The notes below the pieces were generated by a model. That model had not been told where the DNA came from. It saw only the letters and a program-made list of their open reading frames with translations, and made no database searches. From Pseudomonas entomophila (GTDB lineage: Bacteria > Pseudomonadota > Gammaproteobacteria > Pseudomonadales > Pseudomonadaceae), in the NCBI RefSeq assembly GCF_013523125.1, contig NZ_JAAMQJ010000002.1, positions 186,001 through 250,000 of the forward strand: 64,000 nt of DNA, written 5' to 3'. The position numbers were made by a program, and so were the translations under genes. Shown here piece after piece: positions 40,030 to 49,282 of this stretch (position 1 is its first letter; each line of letters begins with the position of its first letter).

Positions 40030-40236
40030 TCAGCCAATACGCAGTCGGCTGATGTTGCCTGCTTCATCGACGTGCACGTGGATGCGGTCGGTGCGAATTT
40101 CCGTGGTCGATATTTCATCGGGGCCGATGACGTACGTCAGTCCTGTCATTTCACGAATGTAGGCCTTTACGCTCTCGACGTAGCGGGTGCCGATGAGGTG
40201 CTGGACAGACGTTGTCAGATCGATGCGGTTTTCCAT
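40030..40236 (-). CDS. I78-like small protein, copy 2
   Basis: 68 residues, with AGAGGACA before the ATG. Same pattern as copy 1: LIGTRYVESVKAYIREMTG, VIGPDE, IRTDRIHVHVDEAGNISRLRIG. The Cys residues of copy 1 are replaced. No signal peptide. It is roughly half identical to its neighbour, so the duplication is not recent. Promoter blocks AGCGTTTCCT (40351-40342) and TTTAGATAGGCC (40317-40306) and a leader hairpin GCCCG-ACC-CGGGC (40272-40260) precede it. Confidence 0.82.
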   Translation of the reverse strand: MENRIDLTTSVQHLIGTRYVESVKAYIREMTGLTYVIGPDEISTTEIRTDRIHVHVDEAGNISRLRIG

Positions 40237-40241
40237 GATGT

Positions 40242-40351
40242 GTCCTCTGTGTGATGTCAGCCCGGGTCGGGCGTGCTCATGGTCAGCGATGCCGCATCGG
40301 CAAGTGGCCTATCTAAAGCTGCCTGGGAGGCCATCGTCGTGAGGAAACGCT
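40242..40351 (-). promoter_or_regulatory. Promoter and leader of I78-like copy 2
   Basis: Same block order as copy 1. AGCGTTTCCT and TTTAGATAGGCC are 24 bp apart. The hairpin keeps its GCCC/GGGC stem and lengthens it by one pair, with a changed loop, so the structure is better conserved than the sequence. Confidence 0.6.
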
Positions 40352-40384
40352 ATGCATCTACCCCTCGATCCGCACGGGCGTCGC

Positions 40385-40744
40385 TCACTGCGGCTCGAAC
40401 ATGACGTAGATCTTGCGACAGGCTTCGAGCACTTCCCAGGTCCCCTTGAAGCCGGCCGGAATCACGAAACGGTCACCTGCACGCAACGTCTTGGCGTGGC
40501 CATCCTGATCACGCAGTACCGATACACCCTGAACGATTTCGCAATACTCATGTTCGGTGTAGTTCACCTCCCATTGTCCGACGGCACCTTCCCAGACACC
40601 CGCAGCGAACTGGCCGCAGGGTGTGGCGTAATGGTTGTAGACCCGTTGCTCGGGGTCGCCCTTGAGAATCTTGTGCGCCGCCGGCCGGTAGGTCTCGGCC
40701 TGCATCAGCACCTGGGCGAAGTCGACGATGGAATCGATGCGCAT
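40385..40744 (-). CDS. Cupin-domain protein
   Basis: 119 residues. Small beta-barrel cupin: YTEHEYCEIVQGVSVLRDQDG, then LRAGDRFVIPAGFKGTWEV. The metal-ligand pattern of motif 1 is reduced (HEYCE), like the DUF861/EutQ-type cupins. Divergent from kauB across 193 bp, a pairing I recall from other P. putida genomes, which suggests a role in amine catabolism; the reaction is unknown. Confidence 0.85.
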   Translation of the reverse strand: MRIDSIVDFAQVLMQAETYRPAAHKILKGDPEQRVYNHYATPCGQFAAGVWEGAVGQWEVNYTEHEYCEIVQGVSVLRDQDGHAKTLRAGDRFVIPAGFKGTWEVLEACRKIYVMFEPQ

Positions 40745-40771
40745 GATCTGCCTCGTGTTGTTTAAAAAAAC

Positions 40772-40797
40772 AAACGCTATAAGAGCTTTGAGCGTTT
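40772..40797. promoter_or_regulatory. Inverted repeat in the cupin-kauB gap
   Basis: AAACGCT (40772-40778) and AGCGTTT (40791-40797), 12 bp apart, in an AT-rich block that runs on to TTGTCAAATATATTGATAG. It is a candidate operator for both divergent genes, possibly for PauR, but I cannot match a known motif. Confidence 0.4.
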
Positions 40798-40937
40798 TTT
40801 GTCAAATATATTGATAGTTCTACGTGGCTGGTTTAGGGTGGACGACACCTAGGGTCGCCTCGCAGACCTGTTCAACTACCCCAGCGTGGGTGAGTGTCGA
40901 GCCTGACGCTGTCCCTGACAACAAGAGGAGTTTCTAC

Positions 40938-42431
40938 ATGACCACCTTGACGCGTGCAGACTGGGAGCAGCGTGCCCAGCAGTTGACGATCGAAGGTCGT
41001 GCCTTCATCAACGGCGAGTACACTGCCGCCACCTCCGGCGAGACCTTCGAATGCCGCAGCCCGGTGGACGGGCGCTCCCTCGCCCAGGTCGCCAGCTGCG
41101 ACCTGGCCGATGCCAACCGCGCGGTCGAGAACGCTCGCGCCACGTTCGAGTCGGGCGTCTGGTCGCGCCTGGCACCTGCCAAGCGCAAGGCCACGTTGAT
41201 TCGCTTCGCCAACCTGCTGCGCGAACATGTCGAAGAGCTGGCCCTGCTGGAAACCCTCGACATGGGCAAGCCGATCGGGGATTCCTCGAGCATCGACATT
41301 CCGGGGGCCGCCAACGCCATTCACTGGAACGCCGAAGCCATCGACAAGGTGTACGACGAAGTCGCACCGACCCCGCACGATCAACTGGGCCTGGTGACGC
41401 GCGAACCGGTCGGTGTGGTCGCAGCCATCGTGCCATGGAACTTCCCGCTGCTGATGGCCAGCTGGAAACTCGGCCCGGCCCTGGCCACTGGCAATTCGGT
41501 GGTGCTCAAGCCGTCCGAGAAATCGCCGCTGACCGCCATCCGTGTCGCCCAGCTGGCGCTCGAGGCCGGCATCCCGGCCGGCGTGCTCAACGTGTTGCCT
41601 GGCTACGGCCACACCGTCGGCAAGGCGCTGGCACTGCACATGGACGTCGACACCCTGGTGTTCACCGGTTCCACCAAGATCGCCAAGCAGCTGATGATCT
41701 ACGCCGGTGAGTCGAACATGAAGCGGGTCTGGCTCGAGGCGGGCGGCAAGAGCCCGAACATCGTCTTCGCCGATGCGCCGGACCTGCAGGCCGCTGCCCA
41801 GGCCGCCGCCAGCGCCATCGCCTTCAACCAGGGCGAGGTCTGCACCGCCGGTTCACGGCTGCTGGTCGAGCGCTCGATCAAGGACACCTTCCTGCCCATG
41901 GTGGTCGAGGCGCTCAAGGCCTGGACGCCCGGCAACCCGCTGGATCCGGCCACCACCATCGGTGCGCTGGTCGACCAGCAGCAGATGAACACCGTGCTGT
42001 CGTACATCGAAGCAGGTCACCGCGATGGCGCGACCCTGTTGACCGGGGGCAAGCGTACCCTGGAAGAGACCGGCGGCACCTACGTGGAGCCGACTATTTT
42101 CGACGGCGTCACCAATGCCATGAAGATCGCCCAGGAAGAGATCTTCGGCCCGGTCCTGTCGGTGCTGACCTTCGACTCCGCCGAGGAAGCCATCGCCATC
42201 GCCAACGACACGCCCTATGGCCTGGCTGCTGGCATCTGGACGTCCGACATTTCCAAGGCCCACCGCACGGCACGTGCCGTTCGAGCCGGCAGCGTGTGGG
42301 TGAACCAGTACGACGGCGGCGACATGACCGCGCCGTTCGGTGGGTTCAAGCAGTCCGGCAATGGCCGCGACAAGTCGCTGCATGCGCTGGAGAAGTACAC
42401 CGAGCTGAAGGCCACCTGGATCAAGCTGTAA
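40938..42431 (+). CDS. kauB: Aldehyde dehydrogenase KauB/PuuC type
   Basis: 497 residues from the ATG at 40938 behind AAGAGGAG. The NAD-dependent ALDH fold has the general base Glu in LEAGGKSPN and the catalytic Cys in NQGEVCTAGSRLL; VPWNFPLLM and FTGST also match. By similarity and context it oxidises aminoaldehydes (4-aminobutyraldehyde, gamma-glutamyl- or guanidino-butyraldehyde) from putrescine and arginine breakdown. A strong terminator follows. Confidence 0.93.
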   Translation: MTTLTRADWEQRAQQLTIEGRAFINGEYTAATSGETFECRSPVDGRSLAQVASCDLADANRAVENARATFESGVWSRLAPAKRKATLIRFANLLREHVEELALLETLDMGKPIGDSSSIDIPGAANAIHWNAEAIDKVYDEVAPTPHDQLGLVTREPVGVVAAIVPWNFPLLMASWKLGPALATGNSVVLKPSEKSPLTAIRVAQLALEAGIPAGVLNVLPGYGHTVGKALALHMDVDTLVFTGSTKIAKQLMIYAGESNMKRVWLEAGGKSPNIVFADAPDLQAAAQAAASAIAFNQGEVCTAGSRLLVERSIKDTFLPMVVEALKAWTPGNPLDPATTIGALVDQQQMNTVLSYIEAGHRDGATLLTGGKRTLEETGGTYVEPTIFDGVTNAMKIAQEEIFGPVLSVLTFDSAEEAIAIANDTPYGLAAGIWTSDISKAHRTARAVRAGSVWVNQYDGGDMTAPFGGFKQSGNGRDKSLHALEKYTELKATWIKL

Positions 42432-42450
42432 CCCGACGCGGTCGAACAGG

Positions 42451-42484
42451 CAGCCGGGACGACGCAGGTCGTCCCGGCTGTTTT
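42451..42484 (+). terminator. Rho-independent terminator of kauB
   Basis: CAGCCGGGACGAC, loop GCAG, GTCGTCCCGGCTG, TTTT: a perfect 13-bp stem starting 19 bp after the kauB stop. It separates kauB from the MFS gene. Confidence 0.93.
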
Positions 42485-42520
42485 GTGTGTGTTGCTCACC
42501 TGGACGAAAGGAGGTGCACG

Positions 42521-43660
42521 ATGCGCTGGGGCACGTATTTCGCAGTGCTGGCGGCCGTGCTCAGTGTCGGGCTGGCCTTGGGCGTGAGCATGCCGCTGGT
42601 CTCGCTGCGGCTGGAAAACTGGGGCTACGGCGCCTTCGCCATCGGCGTGATGGCGGCCATGCCCGCGATCGGCGTGCTGGCCGGTGCCAGCCTGGCCAGC
42701 CGGCTGGCGGGCTGGGTCGGCGTGCCCCAGGCCATGCGCCTGTGCCTGTGGGGCAGCGCGGTGTCGATCGGCCTGCTGGCCGTGTTGCCGGGTTATGCGC
42801 TGTGGCTGGTGCTGCGCCTGCTCATCGGTCTGTGCCTGACCGTGGTGTTCGTCCTCGGAGAAAGCTGGATCAACCAGTTGGTGGTGGAGCGCTGGCGTGG
42901 ACGGCTAGTGGCCTTGTACGGCAGCAGCTACGCCTTGAGCCAACTGGCCGGCCCCTTGCTTCTGGGCCTGGTCGGCACCGACGATGACCGGGGGTTCTGG
43001 GCGGCAACCGGGCTGTTGCTCGTCGCGCCTCTACTGCTGCTCGGTCGGGGTGGTGCACCGGTGACCGACGCCTGCAGCGTCACCTTCAGCGATCTGTTCG
43101 GATTCTGTAGACGCCTGCCAGTGATTGCCTGGGCCATCGCCTTGTTCGCGGCGTTCGAAGCGATGATCCTGACGCTGCTGCCGGTCTATTGCCTGCAGCA
43201 GGGCTTCGACGCCGAGACGGCCCTGTTCATGGTCAGCACGGTGGTGGTGGGCGATGCGCTCCTGCAACTGCCCATTGGCGTGCTGGCCGATCGCCTGTCA
43301 CGCCGGGCGCTGTTCAGCGGCTGTGCGGTGGCGCTGCTCGGCGTCAGCCTGGCGATTCCCTGGCTGTTGCACAGCGTGGCGATCTGGCCGCTGTGGGTGG
43401 TGTTCGGCGCCAGCGCTGGCGGGCTGTTCACGCTGTCGCTGGTGCTGATCGGCGAGCGCTACCGTGACGATGCGCTGGTCCGCGCCAATGCTCACGTGGC
43501 GCAACTGTGGGGCATTGGCTGCCTGCTGGGCCCCTTGCTGGCCGGCGCAGGTGGACAATGGGTGAATGGGCATGCCCTGCCGCTGCTGATGGCGGCAGGG
43601 GCCTTCGGCCTGGTGCTGCTGACCCGTCGTCGCGGTGCATTCGATCCCGTCACGATCTAG
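42521..43660 (+). CDS. MFS transporter (YcaD-like)
   Basis: 379 residues from the ATG at 42521, which has an excellent AAAGGAGGTG site. About 12 hydrophobic helices. The MFS loop 2-3 signature is partly kept, and the matching loop after helix 8 reads GVLADRLSRRALFSG. Substrate unknown; its place after kauB and before the amine genes is only suggestive. The kauB terminator upstream implies its own promoter or read-through. Confidence 0.88.
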   Translation: MRWGTYFAVLAAVLSVGLALGVSMPLVSLRLENWGYGAFAIGVMAAMPAIGVLAGASLASRLAGWVGVPQAMRLCLWGSAVSIGLLAVLPGYALWLVLRLLIGLCLTVVFVLGESWINQLVVERWRGRLVALYGSSYALSQLAGPLLLGLVGTDDDRGFWAATGLLLVAPLLLLGRGGAPVTDACSVTFSDLFGFCRRLPVIAWAIALFAAFEAMILTLLPVYCLQQGFDAETALFMVSTVVVGDALLQLPIGVLADRLSRRALFSGCAVALLGVSLAIPWLLHSVAIWPLWVVFGASAGGLFTLSLVLIGERYRDDALVRANAHVAQLWGIGCLLGPLLAGAGGQWVNGHALPLLMAAGAFGLVLLTRRRGAFDPVTI

Positions 43661-43683
43661 GCTTGGCGTGCGTCGTCTGCCGC

Positions 43684-45237
43684 CTAGAGCATGCGCTCCA
43701 GGCCGACGGCCTTGCTCACCCAGGCGTTGAAGCGACGCCAGGCACCACCGGGCTCATGGGTCAGGACGTGGCGCTGGCCATTGTCCTCGGTGACCCACAC
43801 CAGCTCGCCCTCGCGCAGCTCGGGCTGGTAGCTCACGGCCGGTGCCATGCCCTGCAGGGCCAGTTCGCGGGTGTACTCGGCCAGCTCCGGGCTGTCCACC
43901 ATGACGCCGACCTCGGTGTTCCACAGCACCGAACGGGGGTCGAAGTTGAACGAGCCGACGAAGGTCTTGCTGCGGTCGAAGATGATCGCCTTGCTGTGCA
44001 GGCTGGAGTTCGAACTGCCCTTGTAGCTCAGCTTGGCACTGGACGGATCGCCCGACTGGCGGCGCATCTCGAACAGCTGCACCCCATGGCGCAGCAATGC
44101 CTTGCGGTAGGGTGCATACCCCCCATGCACGGCGGGCACGTCGGTGGCTTCCAGGGAATTGGTCAGCAGCTTGACCGTCACCCCTTCGTCGGACTTGCCG
44201 GCCAGGTAGCGCAAACCGTACTCGCCCGGCACGAAGTAGGCCGACAGCAGGATCAGCTCGTGCTGCACGTCGTTCAGGGCCGGCGCCAACTGGCGGGTCA
44301 TCAGCAATGCAGGATCCGGCTCGCCGTCGGCCAGGATCTTTTCCGGGGCATCCCACAGCGCCTGCGCGTGGGCCCAGATCAGCTCCTTGCGCCAGGTGTC
44401 GAGCCGCGGTTCGGTCTGGTAGGCCATCAAGCGCTCGTACAGCGCCTTGCGCTCGATCTTGGCCTTGGCCAGCGAGGCCTCCAGTCGCTCCCGGCTCACG
44501 CGTAACGCGTCGGGGCTCGGGGGCTCGGAAAGAAAATCACTGATCGGGCGGCTCAGTTCGCTGTTCCAGTACTGGTCGAAACTCTCGCCGAGCTGGCGCG
44601 CCACCGGGCCGACCCCAAGCATGTCGATGTCGGTGAAATTCATGTTCGGCTCGGCGTCGAAGTACTCGTCGCCCAGGTTGCGGCCGCCGACGATGACCAT
44701 GCTGGTGTCGGCCATGAACAGCTTGTTGTGCATCCGCCGGTGCTGCAGCGACAGGTTGAACAGGCGCCCGAGGGCGCGGGTGATGCCCGTGCTGCGGCCC
44801 TGGTGCAACGGGTTGAAGACCCGGATCTGGATGTTCGGGTGTGAGGCCAGGGTGGCGATGGCGCTGTCCTGCCCCGCGCTGGTGGTGTCGTCGAGCAGGA
44901 TGCGTATCCGCACGTCGCGGTCGGCGGCCAGCAGCAGCTCGTGGATCAGCGCGCGGGTGCTCAGGCCGTCGTGCACGATGTAGTACTGCAAGTCGATGCT
45001 GACCTGGGCGTTGCGAATCAGCTCGGCCCGGGCGCGGAACGCATCGGTGCTGTTGGACAGCAGACGGAACCCCGACTGCCCCTGGTGCGGCGCAGCCTGG
45101 TGCAGAACGGAGCGGCCGAACGCCGACTCGTCGGCAGGCAGGACGTGGCTGGTTTCGTGGGGGGCGCTGACGCTGGTGCAGCCTGAAACGACGAACAGCG
45201 TGGTCAGCCAGACAGGCAGGGCTCTCTGGAGTCTCAA
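43684..45237 (-). CDS. Phospholipase D / cardiolipin synthase-like lipoprotein
   Basis: 517 residues. Signal with lipobox FVVSGC (Cys about residue 20), then two PLD domains each with an HKD motif: HRRMHNKLFMADTSMVIVGG (about 165) and SLHSKAIIFDRSKTFVGSFN (about 410). It resembles ClsC-type enzymes, which join phosphatidyl groups from two lipids, but here with a lipid anchor. No ymdB-like partner is present. Convergent with the MFS gene, 23 bp apart. Confidence 0.9.
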   Translation of the reverse strand: MRLQRALPVWLTTLFVVSGCTSVSAPHETSHVLPADESAFGRSVLHQAAPHQGQSGFRLLSNSTDAFRARAELIRNAQVSIDLQYYIVHDGLSTRALIHELLLAADRDVRIRILLDDTTSAGQDSAIATLASHPNIQIRVFNPLHQGRSTGITRALGRLFNLSLQHRRMHNKLFMADTSMVIVGGRNLGDEYFDAEPNMNFTDIDMLGVGPVARQLGESFDQYWNSELSRPISDFLSEPPSPDALRVSRERLEASLAKAKIERKALYERLMAYQTEPRLDTWRKELIWAHAQALWDAPEKILADGEPDPALLMTRQLAPALNDVQHELILLSAYFVPGEYGLRYLAGKSDEGVTVKLLTNSLEATDVPAVHGGYAPYRKALLRHGVQLFEMRRQSGDPSSAKLSYKGSSNSSLHSKAIIFDRSKTFVGSFNFDPRSVLWNTEVGVMVDSPELAEYTRELALQGMAPAVSYQPELREGELVWVTEDNGQRHVLTHEPGGAWRRFNAWVSKAVGLERML

Positions 45238-45350
45238 GGAGGTTCATCCTGTAGGAACGGGGGTCAGGGATATGGACCGTGGGCGCGTGCAGAAAGTTAC
45301 GGCGGCGCCGTACGTCGCGCCGAGTGCCGGCAGGCGCGGGTGCGCGACCC

Positions 45351-46643
45351 TCAGGCCAGCTCCTTGAGCCGATGCCAGAGCATGCCCAGCGCCAGCAGCG
45401 GCGAGCGCAGGTGCCGGCCGCCTGGGAAGGTCATGTGCGGGACCTTGGCGAACAGCTCGAAGCGGCCGCTTTCCTGGCCACTGATCGCCTCGCCCAGCAG
45501 GCGGCCCGCCAGGTGCGTGGCATTGAGCCCATGGCCCGAGTAGGCTTGGGCGTAGAACACGTTCGGCTGCTGGCTCAGGCGCCCGATCTGCGGCAGGCGA
45601 TTGGCGCCGATGCCGATCATGCCGCCCCATTGGTAGTTGATGCGTACGTCGGCCAGTTGCGGGAACACCTGGAGCATCTTGGGGCGCATGTAGGCCGCAA
45701 TGTCCTTGGGGTCACGTCCGGAATAGTGACAGGCCCCGCCGAACAACAGCCGATGGTCGGCGCTGAGGCGGTAGTAGTCCAGTGCCACGCGCTGGTCGCA
45801 CACCGCCATGTTCTGCGGCAGCAACGAGCGGGCGCGGGCTTCGCCCAGTGGCTCGGTGGCGATGAGGTAGCTGCCGGCCGGCAGCACCTTGCCCCCCAGT
45901 TCGCGGTCCAGGCCATTGAGGTAGGCGTTGCAGCACAGCACCAACGTCTTGGCCCGCACCCGACCCTGGGCCGTGTGCACCTGCACCTCAGGGCCGTAGT
46001 CGATGCGCGTGACCTCCGACTGCTCGTAGAGCTTCACGCCCAGGCGGCTGGCCACGGCCGCTTCGCCCAGGGCCAGGTTGAGCGGGTGCAGGTGGCCGGA
46101 GCCCATGTCGATCAACCCGCCGGCATAGCAGTCGGCGCCCACCACGCTGTGCAGGTCGTCCTTGCCGACCAGGCGCAGCGCGTGGGCGTACCCCAGGCTG
46201 CGCAGGTGCTCGGCGTCCTCGGCGAACCCCTTCAGTTGTTCGGGTTTGTTGGCCAGGTCGCAATAGCCCCAGGTGAGGTCGCAGTCGATGGCGTGCCGCT
46301 CCACCCGCTCGCGCACGATCTGCACGGCCTCCAACCCCATCAGGTGCAGGCTGCGTACACCGTCCTCGCCCAACACCGGCAGGAACCGCTCCACGCCATG
46401 GCCGACCCCGCGGATCAACTGTCCGCCATTGCGTCCGCTGGCGCCCCAGCCCAGTTTGCGGGCCTCCAGCAGCACGACCGAAAAGCCCCGCTCGGCCAGT
46501 TCGATGGCCGTGTTCAGGCCCGAGTAGCCGCCGCCCACGATGCACACGTCGGCACGTTGCTCGCCCTGCAGAAAGGCATGCGCCGGGTGCGGCACGCTGC
46601 TGGCGGCGTAGTAGGAGGCGGTGTGCTGTGCGCTGTGGATCAT
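45351..46643 (-). CDS. FAD-dependent amine oxidoreductase (PuuB/PauB-like)
   Basis: 430 residues from the ATG at 46643; the upstream open frame is not family-like. FAD motif VCIVGGGYSGLNTAIELAERG (about 33) and GWGASGRNGGQL, the DAO-family signature that follows. The C-terminal region GYSGHGLNATHLAGRLL contacts the flavin. By similarity it oxidises putrescine or gamma-glutamylputrescine to the aldehyde that KauB removes, giving a two-step amine route within the same region. Confidence 0.9.
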   Translation of the reverse strand: MIHSAQHTASYYAASSVPHPAHAFLQGEQRADVCIVGGGYSGLNTAIELAERGFSVVLLEARKLGWGASGRNGGQLIRGVGHGVERFLPVLGEDGVRSLHLMGLEAVQIVRERVERHAIDCDLTWGYCDLANKPEQLKGFAEDAEHLRSLGYAHALRLVGKDDLHSVVGADCYAGGLIDMGSGHLHPLNLALGEAAVASRLGVKLYEQSEVTRIDYGPEVQVHTAQGRVRAKTLVLCCNAYLNGLDRELGGKVLPAGSYLIATEPLGEARARSLLPQNMAVCDQRVALDYYRLSADHRLLFGGACHYSGRDPKDIAAYMRPKMLQVFPQLADVRINYQWGGMIGIGANRLPQIGRLSQQPNVFYAQAYSGHGLNATHLAGRLLGEAISGQESGRFELFAKVPHMTFPGGRHLRSPLLALGMLWHRLKELA

Positions 46644-46889
46644 GGGGTGGGTCCTGAAGTGATCGACCGAGCGGGGAGGATAAGCGTGGGTTGCGTGGTG
46701 AGCAACCGCACGAGGCTCCGGCCTGTCGAAGACGCGCGGCCGACGTTGCAAGCGAGTAGAATGGGCCTTCGCCCAGCAGGCACGTCCGGCAGGACGTCAT
46801 GGCCGCCTTCACCGGCCTTCGACTGTCGCCGGGGACGACCTGACCGTTTCCAGTGCGTCTTCACCTCCGGATGAACAGCCCTTTCAGCC

Positions 46890-47243
46890 ATGTCCTGTAA
46901 CCGCCACAAGATCCACTTCCTGCGCGAACTCATCCCGTCGTTCGAATGCGTACCCGGCTGCCACGATTGCTGCGGCCCGGTCACCACGTCCACGGACGAG
47001 ATGGCCCGCCTGCCGCGCAGGTCTTCGGCCGAGCAGGCGGCAGCGCTGGAGCGGCTGGACTGCGTCCACCTCGGGCCGGGCGGCTGCACCGTGTACGAGG
47101 AGCGTCCGCTGATCTGCCGGCTGTTCGGCACTACCCCGCGCATGGCCTGCCCGCGAGGGCGTGGTCCTGAACCGATGATCGAGCCTGCCGCCGAGCAGCT
47201 GGTGCATCAGTACATCGCCAGCACGCGCCAAGTGCTGGTGTAG
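46890..47243 (+). CDS. YkgJ-family cysteine-cluster protein
   Basis: 117 residues with eight Cys in the YkgJ/CxxxCxxCC pattern: FECVPGCHDCCGPVT, CVHLGPGGCTVYEERPLICRLFG and MACPRG. Probably binds zinc or an iron-sulfur cluster; biochemical role unknown. Convergent with dadR, with only two bases between stops. Confidence 0.9.
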   Translation: MSCNRHKIHFLRELIPSFECVPGCHDCCGPVTTSTDEMARLPRRSSAEQAAALERLDCVHLGPGGCTVYEERPLICRLFGTTPRMACPRGRGPEPMIEPAAEQLVHQYIASTRQVLV

Positions 47244-47245
47244 CG

Positions 47246-47734
47246 TCAGTCCGGGATGGGCAGGCAGAGGCTTTCCTTGACCTCTTCCATGACGATGTAG
47301 CTCTTGGATTCGCGCACGTGGGGCAGCTTCAGCAGGATGTCGCCCAGCAGCTTGCGGTACGACGCCATCTCTGAGATGCGCGCTTTCACCAGGTAGTCGA
47401 AATCGCCCGACACCAGGTGGCATTCCAGCACATGGGGCAGCTTCAGCACCGCCCGGCGGAACTCCTCGAAGGTGTCGCCCGACTTGTAGTCCAGGCTGAT
47501 CTCCACGAACACCAGCAAGCTGGCCTTGAGCTGCTGCGGGTTCAGCCGCGCGCTGTAGCCCATGATGATGCCCTCGCGTTCGAGGCGACGGACGCGCTCG
47601 GTGCAAGGGGTGGTCGACAGCCCGACTTTCTCGCCCAGTTCGGTGAAGGAGATGCGCCCCTCGTCCTGCAGGATGCGCAGGATGTTGCGGTCGATCTTGT
47701 CCAGTTCACGTTTGCTTTGATGCTGGGTTCTCAT
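47246..47734 (-). CDS. dadR: Lrp/AsnC-family regulator, probable DadR
   Basis: 162 residues. N-terminal HTH (about 10-65, DEGRISFTELGEKVGLSTTPCTERVRRLE) and C-terminal RAM ligand domain. Divergent from dadA across 156 bp; in P. aeruginosa the Lrp-type DadR activates dadAX in response to L-alanine, and the same role is inferred here. The start ATG at 47734 is preceded by AGGGG-type sequence on the minus strand. Confidence 0.93.
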   Translation of the reverse strand: MRTQHQSKRELDKIDRNILRILQDEGRISFTELGEKVGLSTTPCTERVRRLEREGIIMGYSARLNPQQLKASLLVFVEISLDYKSGDTFEEFRRAVLKLPHVLECHLVSGDFDYLVKARISEMASYRKLLGDILLKLPHVRESKSYIVMEEVKESLCLPIPD

Positions 47735-47890
47735 AGGGGATGCGCCTTTGCGAAAGCCGATATAGCCAAGAATTCTCGCCAAATATAGGCTTTTATATAG
47801 TGAATTGCACTGCTTCCAACTTCTTATACTGCGCGCATCGGGCAGTGCCCATGGTCGAGGTCGCGGCGTGCCGCGCAAGAGGGAAGAGCG
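47735..47890. promoter_or_regulatory. Divergent dadR-dadA control region
   Basis: 156 bp, AT-rich in its middle (47755-47830) against a GC-rich background. It contains TATACT (47825-47830), a likely dadA -10, and several A/T tracts around AAATATAGGCTTTTATATAG as expected for Lrp-family sites. No -35 at ideal spacing is visible, consistent with activator dependence. Confidence 0.5.
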
Positions 47891-49192
47891 ATGCGAGTGA
47901 TGGTGCTTGGGGGCGGTGTCATCGGCACGGTCAGTGCCTACTACCTGGCCCGGCAGGGGTTCGAGGTGGTGGTGGTCGATCGCCAGCCGGCCGTGGCCTT
48001 GGAAACCAGTTTCGCCAACGCCGGGCAGATCTCGCCGGGCTACGCCTCGCCCTGGGCCGCGCCGGGCGTGCCGCTCAAGGCCATCAAGTGGCTGCTCGAG
48101 CGTCACGCTCCCCTGGCCATCAAGCTGACTGGCGATGTCGATCAGTACCTGTGGATGGCGCAGATGCTGCGCAACTGCACGGCGTCGCGTTATGCGGTGA
48201 ACAAGGAGCGCATGGTGCGGCTGTCCGAGTACAGCCGGGATTGCCTCGACGAACTGCGTGCCGAGACCGGCATCGCCTACGAGCATCGCACCCTGGGCAC
48301 CACCCAGCTGTTCCGCACCCAGGCGCAGCTCGATGCCGCCGCCAAGGACATCGCGGTGCTCGAGCGCTCAGGCGTGCCCTACGAGCTGCTCGATCGTGAT
48401 GGCATCGCCCGCGTCGAGCCTGCGCTGGCCCAGGCCCGCGACCTGCTGGTCGGTGCCCTGCGCCTGCCCAACGACCAGACCGGTGACTGTCAGCTGTTCA
48501 CCCGCCGCCTGGCGGAGATGGCCGAAGGGCTCGGCGTCCAGTTCCGCTTCGGTCAGGACATCCAGCGCCTGGACGTCACCGGCGACCGGCTCAATGGTGT
48601 GTGGATCGACGGTACCCTGGAAACCGCGGACCGCTACGTGCTGGCCCTGGGCAGCTACTCGCCGCAACTGCTCAAGCCCCTGGGCATCCGGGCGCCGGTC
48701 TACCCACTCAAGGGCTACTCGCTGACCGTGCCGATCACCGATCCGGCCATGGCTCCGGCCTCGACCATTCTCGATGAGACCTACAAGGTGGCCGTCACGC
48801 GCTTCGACGACCGTATCCGGGTTGGTGGCATGGCCGAGATCGCCGGGTTCGACCTGTCCCTGAATCCGCGTCGGCGCGAGACGCTGGAGATGATCGTCAA
48901 CGACCTTTATCCTCTGGGCGGCGACCTGCAGCAGGCCAGCTTCTGGACCGGATTGCGCCCGGCGACCCCCGATGGCACCCCCATCGTCGGCGCCACGCCC
49001 GTGCGCAACCTGTTCCTCAACACCGGGCACGGCACGCTGGGCTGGACCATGGCCTGTGGCTCCGGTCGCCTGCTGGCCGACCTGATCGCGCGCAAGACGC
49101 CACAGATCAGTGCGGCCGGCCTGGATCTGTCGCGCTATGGCGCCCGAGGGGAACGTGTCCGGTCGGGCAGCGCCACCCCCGCGCATTCGTAA
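47891..49192 (+). CDS. dadA: D-amino acid dehydrogenase DadA
   Basis: 433 residues. FAD motif [19 protein letters not shown] at the N-terminus, [22 protein letters not shown] next, and [21 protein letters not shown] near the end. Membrane-associated flavoenzyme that deaminates D-alanine to pyruvate and passes electrons to the quinone pool. First gene of dadAX; GAGGGAAGAG ribosome-binding site. Confidence 0.96.
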   Translation: MRVMVLGGGVIGTVSAYYLARQGFEVVVVDRQPAVALETSFANAGQISPGYASPWAAPGVPLKAIKWLLERHAPLAIKLTGDVDQYLWMAQMLRNCTASRYAVNKERMVRLSEYSRDCLDELRAETGIAYEHRTLGTTQLFRTQAQLDAAAKDIAVLERSGVPYELLDRDGIARVEPALAQARDLLVGALRLPNDQTGDCQLFTRRLAEMAEGLGVQFRFGQDIQRLDVTGDRLNGVWIDGTLETADRYVLALGSYSPQLLKPLGIRAPVYPLKGYSLTVPITDPAMAPASTILDETYKVAVTRFDDRIRVGGMAEIAGFDLSLNPRRRETLEMIVNDLYPLGGDLQQASFWTGLRPATPDGTPIVGATPVRNLFLNTGHGTLGWTMACGSGRLLADLIARKTPQISAAGLDLSRYGARGERVRSGSATPAHS

Positions 49193-49282
49193 CGCGACCC
49201 CGGTCGCCAACCGCTGTCTCCGGTGCAAGGCCCGCCTTGCGCCGGATCGAACCTCCCACCGCTTTGCCAGAAGGCTGTCTTC

